Shown piece after piece: positions 50,204 to 57,252 of a stretch of DNA of 57,252 bases (position 1 is the stretch's first letter; the number at the start of each line of letters is the position of its first letter). Origin of the DNA: a bacterium endosymbiont of Escarpia laminata. Its GTDB lineage: Bacteria; Pseudomonadota; Gammaproteobacteria; Chromatiales; Chromatiaceae. The position numbers and the translations under genes were made by a program. The notes beneath the pieces were generated by a model, which saw only the letters and a program-made list of their open reading frames with translations, ran no database searches and was not told the origin of the DNA. The stretch covers positions 1-57,252 of the forward strand of contig QGON01000047.1 in assembly GCA_003660235.1 (NCBI GenBank), read 5' to 3'.

Positions 50204-50331
50204 CTGTTTTTCGGCCTTAGGTGATTACCAATGGAGGGTTGGGTTATTACGCATGGACATCCTGACCTGAAAATATATCCTGATTAATAGGGCTTTCGGT
50301 AATAAAAAAGATATCACGAAAGCGTGTACTA

Positions 50332-50368
50332 CAGGCTCCTGACGAAACTATCTTCGTAGTGGAGCCTG
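50332..50368. promoter_or_regulatory. Hairpin leader before the 62-residue ORF
   Basis: CAGGCTCC (50332-50339) pairs perfectly with GGAGCCTG (50361-50368). An inner ACGAA/TTCGT pairing around 6 nt closes the structure. It ends 3 nt before the Shine-Dalgarno AAGGGG (50372-50377), so it could affect translation of the 50387 ORF. Confidence 0.6.
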
Positions 50369-50386
50369 AATAAGGGGATCCTCGAC

Positions 50387-50575
50387 ATGATTGAACAAAC
50401 CAACGGTCATCAGGCATCGGTATATTGGGTCAGCTCGCTCTTTGCGGATGCAGGCTGGTATTTCAAGGAGGATGGCAGTCCAAGCCACGGGCCGTATATC
50501 GATGAGGCTCATGCGTTGGAGGCGGCCCATGAGGATGAAGCCTCGTCCGATTCGGCCCCGCCAACTAACGTCTGA
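50387..50575 (+). CDS. 62-residue hypothetical protein
   Basis: ATG 50387 with AAGGGG about 9 nt upstream. It includes YWVSSLFADAGWYFKEDG then SHGPYIDEAHALEAAHEDE, with an acidic tail. A WYF-x-EDG pattern followed by GPY recalls small proteins that show single-sheet folds, but I do not assign a family. It stands alone between divergent pdsR and convergent yajD. Its regulated-looking leader supports a real gene. Confidence 0.6.
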   Translation: MIEQTNGHQASVYWVSSLFADAGWYFKEDGSPSHGPYIDEAHALEAAHEDEASSDSAPPTNV

Positions 50576-50619
50576 CGGCGCGGGATATATCAGGGTTTTC
50601 GTGCGGGTGAGACGGGATG

Positions 50620-50988
50620 TTACTCCCGCTCTTTGAGCATGGCTGCCAAGTCCGCAAATGGGTTATGGGTGGTGCTGCGCGTATTCGTGTCGTTCGAGGT
50701 ATCACCGTATTCTGAATCGATGTGGCGTGAATGTTCGTTGTCATGGCAATAGAGGCAGAGCAACTCCCAGTTGCTGCCGTCCAGCGGATTATTGTCGTGA
50801 TTGTGATCGCGGTGATGAACCGTCAGTTCCCGCAGATTTTCGCGGGTAAACTCACGCGTACAGCGGCCGCAAATCCAGGGATACAATTTTAGCGCTCTCT
50901 CGCGGTAACCCTTCTCCCTCTCTTCCCGGGCACTGCGGGCCTGTGCAACGATGCGGTCAAGTTTGTCCGAAGAATTTTCTGATGTCAT
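50620..50988 (-). CDS. yajD: YajD family HNH nuclease
   Basis: 122 residues. It closely follows E. coli YajD: ALKLYPWICGRCTREF, ELTVHHRDHNHDNNP, SNWELLCLYCHDNEHS and the C-terminal NPFADLAAMLK. The HNH site is HH...N...H with two CxxC pairs for zinc. Its biological role in E. coli is not established. Standing at the edge of the accessory island, it appears to be core genome by sequence. Confidence 0.95.
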   Translation of the reverse strand: MTSENSSDKLDRIVAQARSAREEREKGYRERALKLYPWICGRCTREFTRENLRELTVHHRDHNHDNNPLDGSNWELLCLYCHDNEHSRHIDSEYGDTSNDTNTRSTTHNPFADLAAMLKERE

Positions 50989-51554
50989 GGTCGCGGTCCA
51001 AAAAAAGATGATTTCTGTTACAGCCTCAAATAGAGTTTGTGGCTCCTTTCAGATTTCGTCAAGCAGAACCTCATAGTCACCAAACTACTATCACCCCCTG
51101 ATATTCAACCGCCAGACGGGAGGAGTGACTAACCCCGATTGAGACAAATCCAGGGATGGAATAGTTCGGCAGGTTAATCTCCTGCAATTTAATACGCGGC
51201 TCTAGTCAAATGTACGCCCTTAGTACCCCGCCAGCGAAGTCTCCAAAAGAGCAGTGCCCTACTGCCACTTTCCTACCATTTTTTGTCATGGCTTTGCCGG
51301 TTTTCTGCAATCGGCCTGACTGACGGTGTCAGGTTTCGATCCATTTTCGTCTAGGCACGATTTCTTATTGATGACTAACCGGTGAAAGCGGGCAATCACT
51401 TCTCGAATAATTATGGCTCTTCGTTTCAATGCTTTTCCTCAAGAGATTTGAGTGTTGCTCAATCCGGTGGGTCAGGATATCCGTAAAGCCATAAACTTGT
51501 CGTTTACCACAATATTGTTTACTACTATGAGTAAATTTACTCAGTATCTTAAGT
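50989..51554. other. 566-bp gene-free junction before the NTPase island
   Basis: No supported gene on either strand. Composition shifts toward AT from about 51060. Short open frames here carry no Shine-Dalgarno or recognisable protein. It could hold the decayed edge of a mobile element, but no inverted repeat or att-like site stands out. The last 30 bp contain the palindrome at 51528-51543. Confidence 0.5.
51528..51543. promoter_or_regulatory. Perfect 16-bp palindrome upstream of the DUF4143 ATPase
   Basis: TGAGTAAATTTACTCA, a perfect dyad, ends 11 bp before the ATG at 51555. A TACTAT overlaps its left side as a possible -10. Upstream half-sites GTTTAC (51502 and 51517) repeat the core. Placement over the start region fits an operator for autorepression. 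Confidence 0.7.
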
Positions 51555-52814
51555 ATGGATTTTAAACGCAATCAAATCAACGTATTACTGCAACGTCTCA
51601 GCGAGTCGCCACGCTTCATGATTGTGGTTACTGGTCCACGACAGATAGGCAAAACCACAATGGTCCGCCAGGCACTTGATCCCGCCAGATCGACTTTCAT
51701 TGCAGCCGATCAACCATTGCCTGGTACCACCGATCCTTTTAGTGCGCAAGCGGAAAGTACATCACAATACATAGCTTCTGCCGGGGCACTGCCGACCGCC
51801 GAGTGGTTGGCACATCATTGGACACAGGCCCGTGCCAGGGCAAAAGCACTTCCAACTGGAGAGCAATATGTGCTGGCAATTGATGAAGTTCAAAAGATCC
51901 CACGATGGTCAGAACTGGTTAAAGGTTTGTGGGATGCTGACCGTGCCGATGGTCTGCCACCGCATATAGTCTTACTTGGCTCATCACCCTGGCTGGTGCA
52001 AAGAGGTTTAACGGAGAGCCTTGCTGGTCGATATGAGCCAATTCGCATGACACATTGGTCCTATCATGAGATGCAAAGCGCCTTCGACTTCTCCCTTGAA
52101 GAGTATGTATATTTTGGTGGTTATCCAGGCAGCGCAGATATTATCCGGGATGAATCACGTTGGCGGGAATATGTGCGGGGAGCCTTGATCCATCCGAACA
52201 TCGAAAAAGATATTCTCCAGATGACACGGGTCGACAAGCCAGCTTTGCTGAAGAGATTGTTTGAGCTGGGATGTGGCGCCTACTCTGGACAAATCATCTC
52301 CTATACCAAACTTCAGGGACAGTTACAGGATGCTGGCAACACAGTAACGCTTGCTCACTATCTCGATCTGCTTTCCCAGGCAGGATTGCTTACAGGGGTT
52401 TCAAAATACGCCGGGCAGAAACACCGACAACGGGCCTCCAGCCCTAAATTGAATGCCCTCAACACGGCATTGATTTCGGCACTGGCCGGATATACCTTCC
52501 AGGAAGCACAAAATGATCGAACCTTTTGGGGAAGACTGGTAGAAAGTGCCGTAGGAGCACATCTCATTAATACAGCATCTGATAACTGTACTATTCACTA
52601 TTGGCGCGAAAGTCCAGACGAAGTTGACTTTGTACTGAGTAATCTCCGTGGGCTCGTAGCCATCGAAGTAAAAAGCGGAGCTACTTTTTCTACGCCCAAA
52701 GGATTAAATGTCTTCACTACAAAATTCAAAGCGGCACGCCAGCTCATTGTCGGAGAGGGTGGAGTTCCTCTAGCAGAGTTCCTGTCACACCCTGCGGATG
52801 ATTGGATGGACTAA
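51555..52814 (+). CDS. AAA_14/DUF4143 ATPase
   Basis: 419 residues. P-loop VTGPRQIGKTTMVRQ (residues ~25-39), Walker B VLAIDEVQKIPRW (~110-122), LLGSSPWLVQRGLTESLAGRYEPI (sensor region) and C-terminal DUF4143 with ESAVGAHLIN, YWRESPDEVDFVL and AIEVKSGATF, the last resembling a PD-(D/E)xK-like fold. Such proteins are frequent in accessory DNA, with unknown cellular roles. No Shine-Dalgarno precedes the ATG. The end overlaps or abuts the next gene, so both form one unit. Confidence 0.88.
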   Translation: MDFKRNQINVLLQRLSESPRFMIVVTGPRQIGKTTMVRQALDPARSTFIAADQPLPGTTDPFSAQAESTSQYIASAGALPTAEWLAHHWTQARARAKALPTGEQYVLAIDEVQKIPRWSELVKGLWDADRADGLPPHIVLLGSSPWLVQRGLTESLAGRYEPIRMTHWSYHEMQSAFDFSLEEYVYFGGYPGSADIIRDESRWREYVRGALIHPNIEKDILQMTRVDKPALLKRLFELGCGAYSGQIISYTKLQGQLQDAGNTVTLAHYLDLLSQAGLLTGVSKYAGQKHRQRASSPKLNALNTALISALAGYTFQEAQNDRTFWGRLVESAVGAHLINTASDNCTIHYWRESPDEVDFVLSNLRGLVAIEVKSGATFSTPKGLNVFTTKFKAARQLIVGEGGVPLAEFLSHPADDWMD

Positions 52815-55800
52815 GGCCATGCTGTTAGTTCCCCGTCACGTTCGAAAAATAGACGATTCCGAAGGCTACCCTTTAGAGAATCCGCTCAAGGCGTTGGACG
52901 AATTTCGGGATCAAATCGCCTGGGTATTGTTAGGCGAGCCCGGAGCAGGCAAGACCGAAGCATTTAAAAAAGAAGCCAAAGATTCCGACAGTCAATATCT
53001 CACTATTTCCGAATTTATCTACACCGACGTGATTAGCCAATGGCAGGGAAAAACCCTGTTCCTCGACGGGCTGGATGAGGTTCGTGCAGGTTCTGACAGC
53101 GGCAGTGTTCTGGTGCAGATTCGGGGCAAGCTCAGGCATCTTGGTAATCCGAGGTTTCGTATTGCCTGCCGTGCAGCAGATTGGTACGGCTCGACAGATC
53201 ATGATGACATCAAAGACGCATCACCCGACGGTCAGGTTTTACGATTGCTGCTCGAGCCCCTCACCACGGTTGAGATAGTCGCCATCCTGCACGAAAATCA
53301 CAAAGTTAAAAAGCCAAGTGCCTTTATCGATAGAGCCCAAACACTGGGTGTGGATAACCTGCTGGGCAACCCTCAAACTCTTGGGTTGCTGGCCAAGGCA
53401 ATTCGAGACAGTCAATGGCCGGCAACACGCAAGGAGACATTCCAGCTCGCTTGCGAAACACTTGCCGAAGAATCGAATAAACGGCATCGTAATATTAAGC
53501 GCAACCGACCATATTCCACAGACAAATTGCTGGATGCAGCAGGACAGCTTTGCGCAGCAATGCTTTTGTCCGACAAGACAGGCGTTGCACTCGATTCGGA
53601 GCAGGCCGACGAACGTTTTCCTCATCTGGATGAGTATGCGCCTCCCGAAAGAGACATGGCGTATGAAGCCGTGCGCAGGCCACTTTTCCACCAGGAAAAA
53701 GAAGAGTGTTTTGTGCCAAGTCATCGCAGTATTGCGGAGTATCTCGCGGCACGCTGGCTGGCCACACGCATTGATGGTTACGGACTTCCCTTGGGACGCG
53801 TCCTGAATCTGATGCTGGGCAGAGATGGCCGGACGGTTGCCAGCCTGCGCGGACTCTACGGCTGGCTCACTCTACACTGTCAGGCAGCGCGTAACCGCTT
53901 GATTGAAGCCGATCCACTAACCGTTGTTGTCTATGGCGACGCCAAACCCCTATCTCCAACGGACAAACGCCATATCCTCACGGGGTTGAAGCGGGAAGCC
54001 AAACGATACGCTGCCTTTCACTGGGGTACCTCCTCCTCTCATTCTCTCGGCGCACTTGCTGAGCCGGAACTGGCGGAGGATTTCATTACAGCTTTGGAAT
54101 TGCCGGAACGCGACAACGCAACCCAGTCATTCACCGATTGTATTCTCGATATTATTTTCCAGGGAGAGGCCATACCCCAACTTGCCGCAGTTGTAAAAAA
54201 TGTCGCCACAGACGATTCTCGTTGGGGCAGAGTGCGAATGACCGCACTTCAGGCGTGGCTGAAGCTAGAGACAACATCTCATGAAGCACTCGCCATGCTC
54301 GATGCCATCACAGAGGGTCAAGTGAATGACCCTGATGACGAATTGGCTGGCCTGCTGCTTCTCCACCTCTATCCAGGGAGCATTGCTCCCGAGACTTTAT
54401 TTCGCTACTTGCACACTCCAAAACACTCCAGTTTATCGGGACATTTCGTCTGGTTTTGGGAACATGAAATGCCATCAAACGCTCCCGAATCCCATCTATC
54501 CACACTTCTCGACAAGCTTGCTGCCCGAGCCGATCCTTACCCCATATTCAACATCTACGAATTCCATCTCAGCGGAATGGTTGGCGCGCTGCTAGTTCGT
54601 GGCATCCAGCTGCAGGATGAACAGATAACCAATGAGCGCCTGTTTGCTTGGCTAGGTATTGGCGCCGACGAATTCGGCGAAATCCAGCGAGAAGATTCCC
54701 AGAGAATACAAATTGCTAATTGGCTTGAGGCTCATCCAAAACGCTACAAGGCGTTGCTACTACTCTGTTTCAACCAGTGTGACAAAGATGATCATCCTGG
54801 TTACTGCATTCAAATATGCGGGCACCGCTTGCATGGCGCGGCAAGCCCTAAAAATATTGGGCATTGGCATCTTGAACAAGCATCTTTAACAAGTCATGAC
54901 ACGCTTGCACAGATCCATCTTTCAGAAGCAGTAAACACCCTGATGTACCCATTGGGTAATAGTGCGCTTACGCTGGAACAAATTGAAGACTGGGCTAATA
55001 ACTATCCAGACAGAATGCGGTGGCTACAATCGCTGCTCGTTTGGGATATTCCAGAATGGCGATTGGAGCGAGCCGAGAAAGCAAGAGGTCGCAACCAACA
55101 GCGCGCCAACGATAGACGGGATCGTACTATTCATATTAGTGAGTATATCTCTAACATTAAGACAGGAACGGCCAGTACAAATATCATGCATCATTTAGCG
55201 GGCATCTGGAAAAATCATTACATCGATATTCGGGGCGAATCACCATCTGAACGTTTCGATAACTATTGTGAAAACGGGCAGGAAGTCCTTACCGCTGCTG
55301 AATCCGGTTTTCTCCATTGCCCTGTACGGACTGATCTACCAACCGTTGCCGAAATCATTGGTCTTGCCATTAATCAGCGAGAGCACTACATACGCATGCC
55401 GTGCCTGATCGGCATGGAGTTGCGATGGCAGCAAGGGTCATCGCAAATTCACTCTCTTTCAGACGATGCCCTACGCTGTATGGTCGCCTTCCGGCTAACC
55501 TATGGTGCGGACAATACGCCTGATTGGTTCACTCATCTCGTCGTCGAGCACCCGACCCTGGTCGCTGAAGTCCTCATCGACTATGCTGGCGCAGTTCTGA
55601 AAACCCAGCAACTGCACATCGATTCTATCTATCAGTTCGAACACGATCCAGACTATCGCATGGTTGCCCTCATTGCAGTACCAATAATATTGAAGCATTT
55701 TCCAGTCCGTTCCAGAGCCGACCACCTACGCCATTTGGAATACTTACTAAAAGCGGCCTTGCGCTATCACATTGACCAGTTACCAATGCTCTTGAAGAAA

Positions 55801-56886
55801 AAGATGGCTTTGAAAAGCATTGATGTTGCCCAAAAGATTTACTGGCTGACAGCAGGTATGCTGTTTGACCCCGGACAGTACGAAGCCACTCTCTGGCAAT
55901 ACATCGGTAAATCATGGACACGCGCCAAGCATCTGTCTGGATTCCTGAGAGGAGATTTCCGCGGTATGAGCACCAATTACCGCCTATCGGCAAGCACTAT
56001 TGGCAAACTCATTGAGTTGCTCGCACCGCACGCCGAACTGGAATGGCCACGTGGAGGCGGTGTGGTCAGCGAGACAATGCGGCGAGGCGATCATATCCGC
56101 TCTTTGGTCAATCGACTTGGAGCGTCAGGTACGGAAGAGGCTGCCGGGGAAATAGAGAGGCTACTCGGAGTCCCTGTCCTGAAAAAACTGAAGTTTGCGC
56201 TGGAAGAGGCTCAACACCAATTGCGTTTGAAACAGCGCGAAAGCGAGTTCCGCTATCTTCCTCTCAAGGGAGTCGCCAAAATCCTCGCTAACGCAGAACC
56301 AGGCAACACCCCCGACCTTGCCGCTCTCGTATTGGATTATCTGAGTGAAATTGCCAGGGAAATCCGACAAGATAATGATGATGGGTATAGGTTATTCTGG
56401 ACCGAAGCTGATCCAAACTGTCCAAAGAAAGAGAATAGTTGCCGTGATGCCCTGCTTACCAAGCTGCGGCCTCGTCTTACCCCCTTTGGCATTGGCTGCC
56501 AACCAGAGGTGGATCATGTCAATGACAAACGAGCCGATATTCTCGTGTCATACGACAATCGGTTAGAATTGCCAATTGAAATCAAACGAGACAGTAATAA
56601 GACGCTCTGGATTGCACTGCGCTCTCAGTTGATAGAGCAATACTCAATTGCCCCAAAAGCTGCGGGACATGGCGTGTACCTCGTATTCTGGTTCGGGGGT
56701 GAACATATTCCCAGTGCTACTGACGGCGGGAAAAAACCACGTACTCCGGAAGAACTGAAAAGCCGATTAGAAGACCAACTTACCCCCACGGAACAGCGGC
56801 AAATATTCGTTCGTGTATTGGACGTAAGTTGGCCAGCGCCAACTGGTGTGAAGACATTGACATCGGCTATTTGTTCAAAAGAATAA
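52798..56886 (+). CDS. NACHT-like NTPase with C-terminal PD-(D/E)xK nuclease
   Basis: 1362 residues from ATG 52798 (overlapping the upstream gene by 17 bp), or 1355 from ATG 52819, which follows the upstream stop by 4 bp. The NTPase core is near the N-terminus: WVLLGEPGAGKTEAF (~42-56) and TLFLDGLDEVRAG (~91-103), then CRAADWYG. A long helical-repeat-like middle spans ~250-1180. The C-terminal domain has D1247 in RADILVS and E1261-x-K1263 in LPIEIKRDSNK, then LRSQLIEQYS: a PD-(D/E)xK nuclease pattern. STAND proteins with nuclease effectors are antiphage; here the effector is C-terminal. Role inferred. Confidence 0.8.
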   Translation: MIGWTKAMLLVPRHVRKIDDSEGYPLENPLKALDEFRDQIAWVLLGEPGAGKTEAFKKEAKDSDSQYLTISEFIYTDVISQWQGKTLFLDGLDEVRAGSDSGSVLVQIRGKLRHLGNPRFRIACRAADWYGSTDHDDIKDASPDGQVLRLLLEPLTTVEIVAILHENHKVKKPSAFIDRAQTLGVDNLLGNPQTLGLLAKAIRDSQWPATRKETFQLACETLAEESNKRHRNIKRNRPYSTDKLLDAAGQLCAAMLLSDKTGVALDSEQADERFPHLDEYAPPERDMAYEAVRRPLFHQEKEECFVPSHRSIAEYLAARWLATRIDGYGLPLGRVLNLMLGRDGRTVASLRGLYGWLTLHCQAARNRLIEADPLTVVVYGDAKPLSPTDKRHILTGLKREAKRYAAFHWGTSSSHSLGALAEPELAEDFITALELPERDNATQSFTDCILDIIFQGEAIPQLAAVVKNVATDDSRWGRVRMTALQAWLKLETTSHEALAMLDAITEGQVNDPDDELAGLLLLHLYPGSIAPETLFRYLHTPKHSSLSGHFVWFWEHEMPSNAPESHLSTLLDKLAARADPYPIFNIYEFHLSGMVGALLVRGIQLQDEQITNERLFAWLGIGADEFGEIQREDSQRIQIANWLEAHPKRYKALLLLCFNQCDKDDHPGYCIQICGHRLHGAASPKNIGHWHLEQASLTSHDTLAQIHLSEAVNTLMYPLGNSALTLEQIEDWANNYPDRMRWLQSLLVWDIPEWRLERAEKARGRNQQRANDRRDRTIHISEYISNIKTGTASTNIMHHLAGIWKNHYIDIRGESPSERFDNYCENGQEVLTAAESGFLHCPVRTDLPTVAEIIGLAINQREHYIRMPCLIGMELRWQQGSSQIHSLSDDALRCMVAFRLTYGADNTPDWFTHLVVEHPTLVAEVLIDYAGAVLKTQQLHIDSIYQFEHDPDYRMVALIAVPIILKHFPVRSRADHLRHLEYLLKAALRYHIDQLPMLLKKKMALKSIDVAQKIYWLTAGMLFDPGQYEATLWQYIGKSWTRAKHLSGFLRGDFRGMSTNYRLSASTIGKLIELLAPHAELEWPRGGGVVSETMRRGDHIRSLVNRLGASGTEEAAGEIERLLGVPVLKKLKFALEEAQHQLRLKQRESEFRYLPLKGVAKILANAEPGNTPDLAALVLDYLSEIAREIRQDNDDGYRLFWTEADPNCPKKENSCRDALLTKLRPRLTPFGIGCQPEVDHVNDKRADILVSYDNRLELPIEIKRDSNKTLWIALRSQLIEQYSIAPKAAGHGVYLVFWFGGEHIPSATDGGKKPRTPEELKSRLEDQLTPTEQRQIFVRVLDVSWPAPTGVKTLTSAICSKE

Positions 56887-56893
56887 TGATGCC

Positions 56894-56917
56894 GAATTAA
56901 TCCTTTGCGATTAATTC
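56894..56917. terminator. Hairpin after the nuclease-NTPase gene
   Basis: GAATTAATC (56894-56902), loop CTTTGC, GATTAATTC (56909-56917), a perfect 9-bp AT-rich stem 8 bp after the stop codon. No T-run follows, so terminator activity is uncertain. Confidence 0.4.
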
Positions 56918-57006
56918 TACTTTGTCAGATTACACCATGACGTAACTAGCTGAATAATATAAAATATATGTCGTGAAACTCATAAACGATTATTGAAGGG
57001 AAGAGG

Positions 57007-57034
57007 TCAAATGACAACCGCCAAGGTCATTTGA
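57007..57034. repeat. 9-bp inverted repeat near a transposon end
   Basis: TCAAATGAC (57007-57015) and GTCATTTGA (57026-57034) with a 10-nt loop. It lies 50 bp before the transposase reading frame. Such hairpins near IS ends can block incoming transcription; the element's real end is not seen. Confidence 0.45.
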
Positions 57035-57083
57035 ATTACCTAATAGATGCATAAGCAGTATTGATTATATTGCGAAGCGATTC

Positions 57084-57252
57084 GTGAATTTTCAGCACCG
57101 TTTCGAATCGCATTTTCGAAGCAAAACGAGGTCCGTCTTCCAACCAGCGACACATTACCTAAAAGGCCTGATGCAAGCGCAGAAAAAGAACATGGAACGC
57201 ATGGAGGAAGTCGTTGTAGAAGCGGATGATCAACGTCTGCAACATATGCTCA
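57084..57252 (+). CDS. Transposase N-terminal fragment (IS701-like), cut by window edge
   Basis: The frame HFRSKTRSVFQPATHYL, KGLMQAQKKNMERMEEV and ADDQRLQHML stays open to the last base. It resembles the start of IS701-type DDE transposases (FRTKTRS...HYL.GL.Q..KKNMERMEE). GTG 57084 is one possible start; upstream an ATG at ~57048 is out of frame, so either a non-ATG start or a frameshift is involved. The catalytic region is outside the window. It bounds the accessory island on the right. Confidence 0.75.
   Translation, partial: MNFQHRFESHFRSKTRSVFQPATHYLKGLMQAQKKNMERMEEVVVEADDQRLQHML

Noticed and set aside
51365-51571. A 68-codon minus-strand frame in the junction before the NTPase island.
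   Set aside because: No ribosome binding site, no recognised family, and it overlaps the start of the DUF4143 gene.

Overview
The window is a 57 kb stretch of a gammaproteobacterial chromosome. It most resembles the sulfur-oxidising lineages around Chromatiales / Sedimenticola / Candidatus Thiodiazotropha. The gene order ftsB-ispD-ispF-truD-...-surE-pcm-nlpD-rpoS is gammaproteobacterial. A glycine/tyrosine-rich sulfur globule protein, an FNR-type regulator with a recognisable FNR box, and a complete cbb3 oxidase cluster point to a microaerophilic sulfur oxidiser. No rRNA, tRNA or CRISPR array was seen. Species-level placement is inference.

Layout. (1) 1-418: truncated transposase and the end of an insertion sequence, inserted into the 3' end of a large DUF4062-NACHT-FGE gene (456-3317). 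(2) 3.5-5.9 kb: a GFA-family protein and a membrane HBM/HAMP receptor with no output domain. (3) 5.9-12.5 kb, minus strand: mltD, an MscS-type channel, then cobO-cobU-cobT-cobC-cobS for corrinoid adenosylation and assembly of the lower loop of cobalamin. (4) 12.6-14.5 kb: methyltransferase-rnhA-dnaQ. (5) 14.7-15.9 kb: fnr and the sulfur globule protein gene. (6) 16.3-24.1 kb: pyrG-kdsA-eno-ftsB-ispD, a convergent HDOD gene, ispF-truD. (7) 24.1-27.6 kb: an accessory block (PhoX-like, Smr, DUF3820, a degenerate zincin-like protein and a MITE-like element) separating truD from surE. (8) 27.7-31.5 kb: surE-pcm-yqaA-nlpD-rpoS. (9) 31.6-43.3 kb: a second Fe-S FNR homologue, ccoNOQP with a small membrane ORF, ccoGHIS and small conserved membrane genes. 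(10) 43.4-50.6 kb: alaC, hom, an RpfE-like gene, a VOC protein and the PdsS/PdsR two-component pair. (11) 50.6-57.2 kb: yajD, then a lower-GC accessory island holding a DUF4143 ATPase and a 1362-residue NTPase with a C-terminal PD-(D/E)xK nuclease. The window ends inside another transposase.

How it fits together. FNR (14673-15431) has an FNR-type site upstream of itself, and a second site lies upstream of ccoN, so the high-affinity oxidase is probably oxygen-regulated. ccoGHIS supply copper and assembly functions for ccoNOQP. The cob genes overlap or are closely spaced and act in successive steps. Several intergenic gaps carry small hairpin repeats: one family whose stems change in a compensatory way between copies, a long ~69-bp palindrome family, and a GC-rich palindrome.

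Most interesting candidate: the two-gene unit 51555-56886. It has a perfect 16-bp operator-like palindrome 12 bp before the first start codon, a DUF4143 ATPase, and a STAND-like NTPase whose predicted nuclease sits at the C-terminus, the reverse of the usual Avs layout. A transposon lies next to it. I infer a defence or conflict function; nothing in the sequence proves it. The second notable item is the opposite-end NACHT gene, whose FGE C-terminus (the position of the variable region in many diversity-generating-retroelement targets) has been removed by an amber codon plus an insertion sequence.
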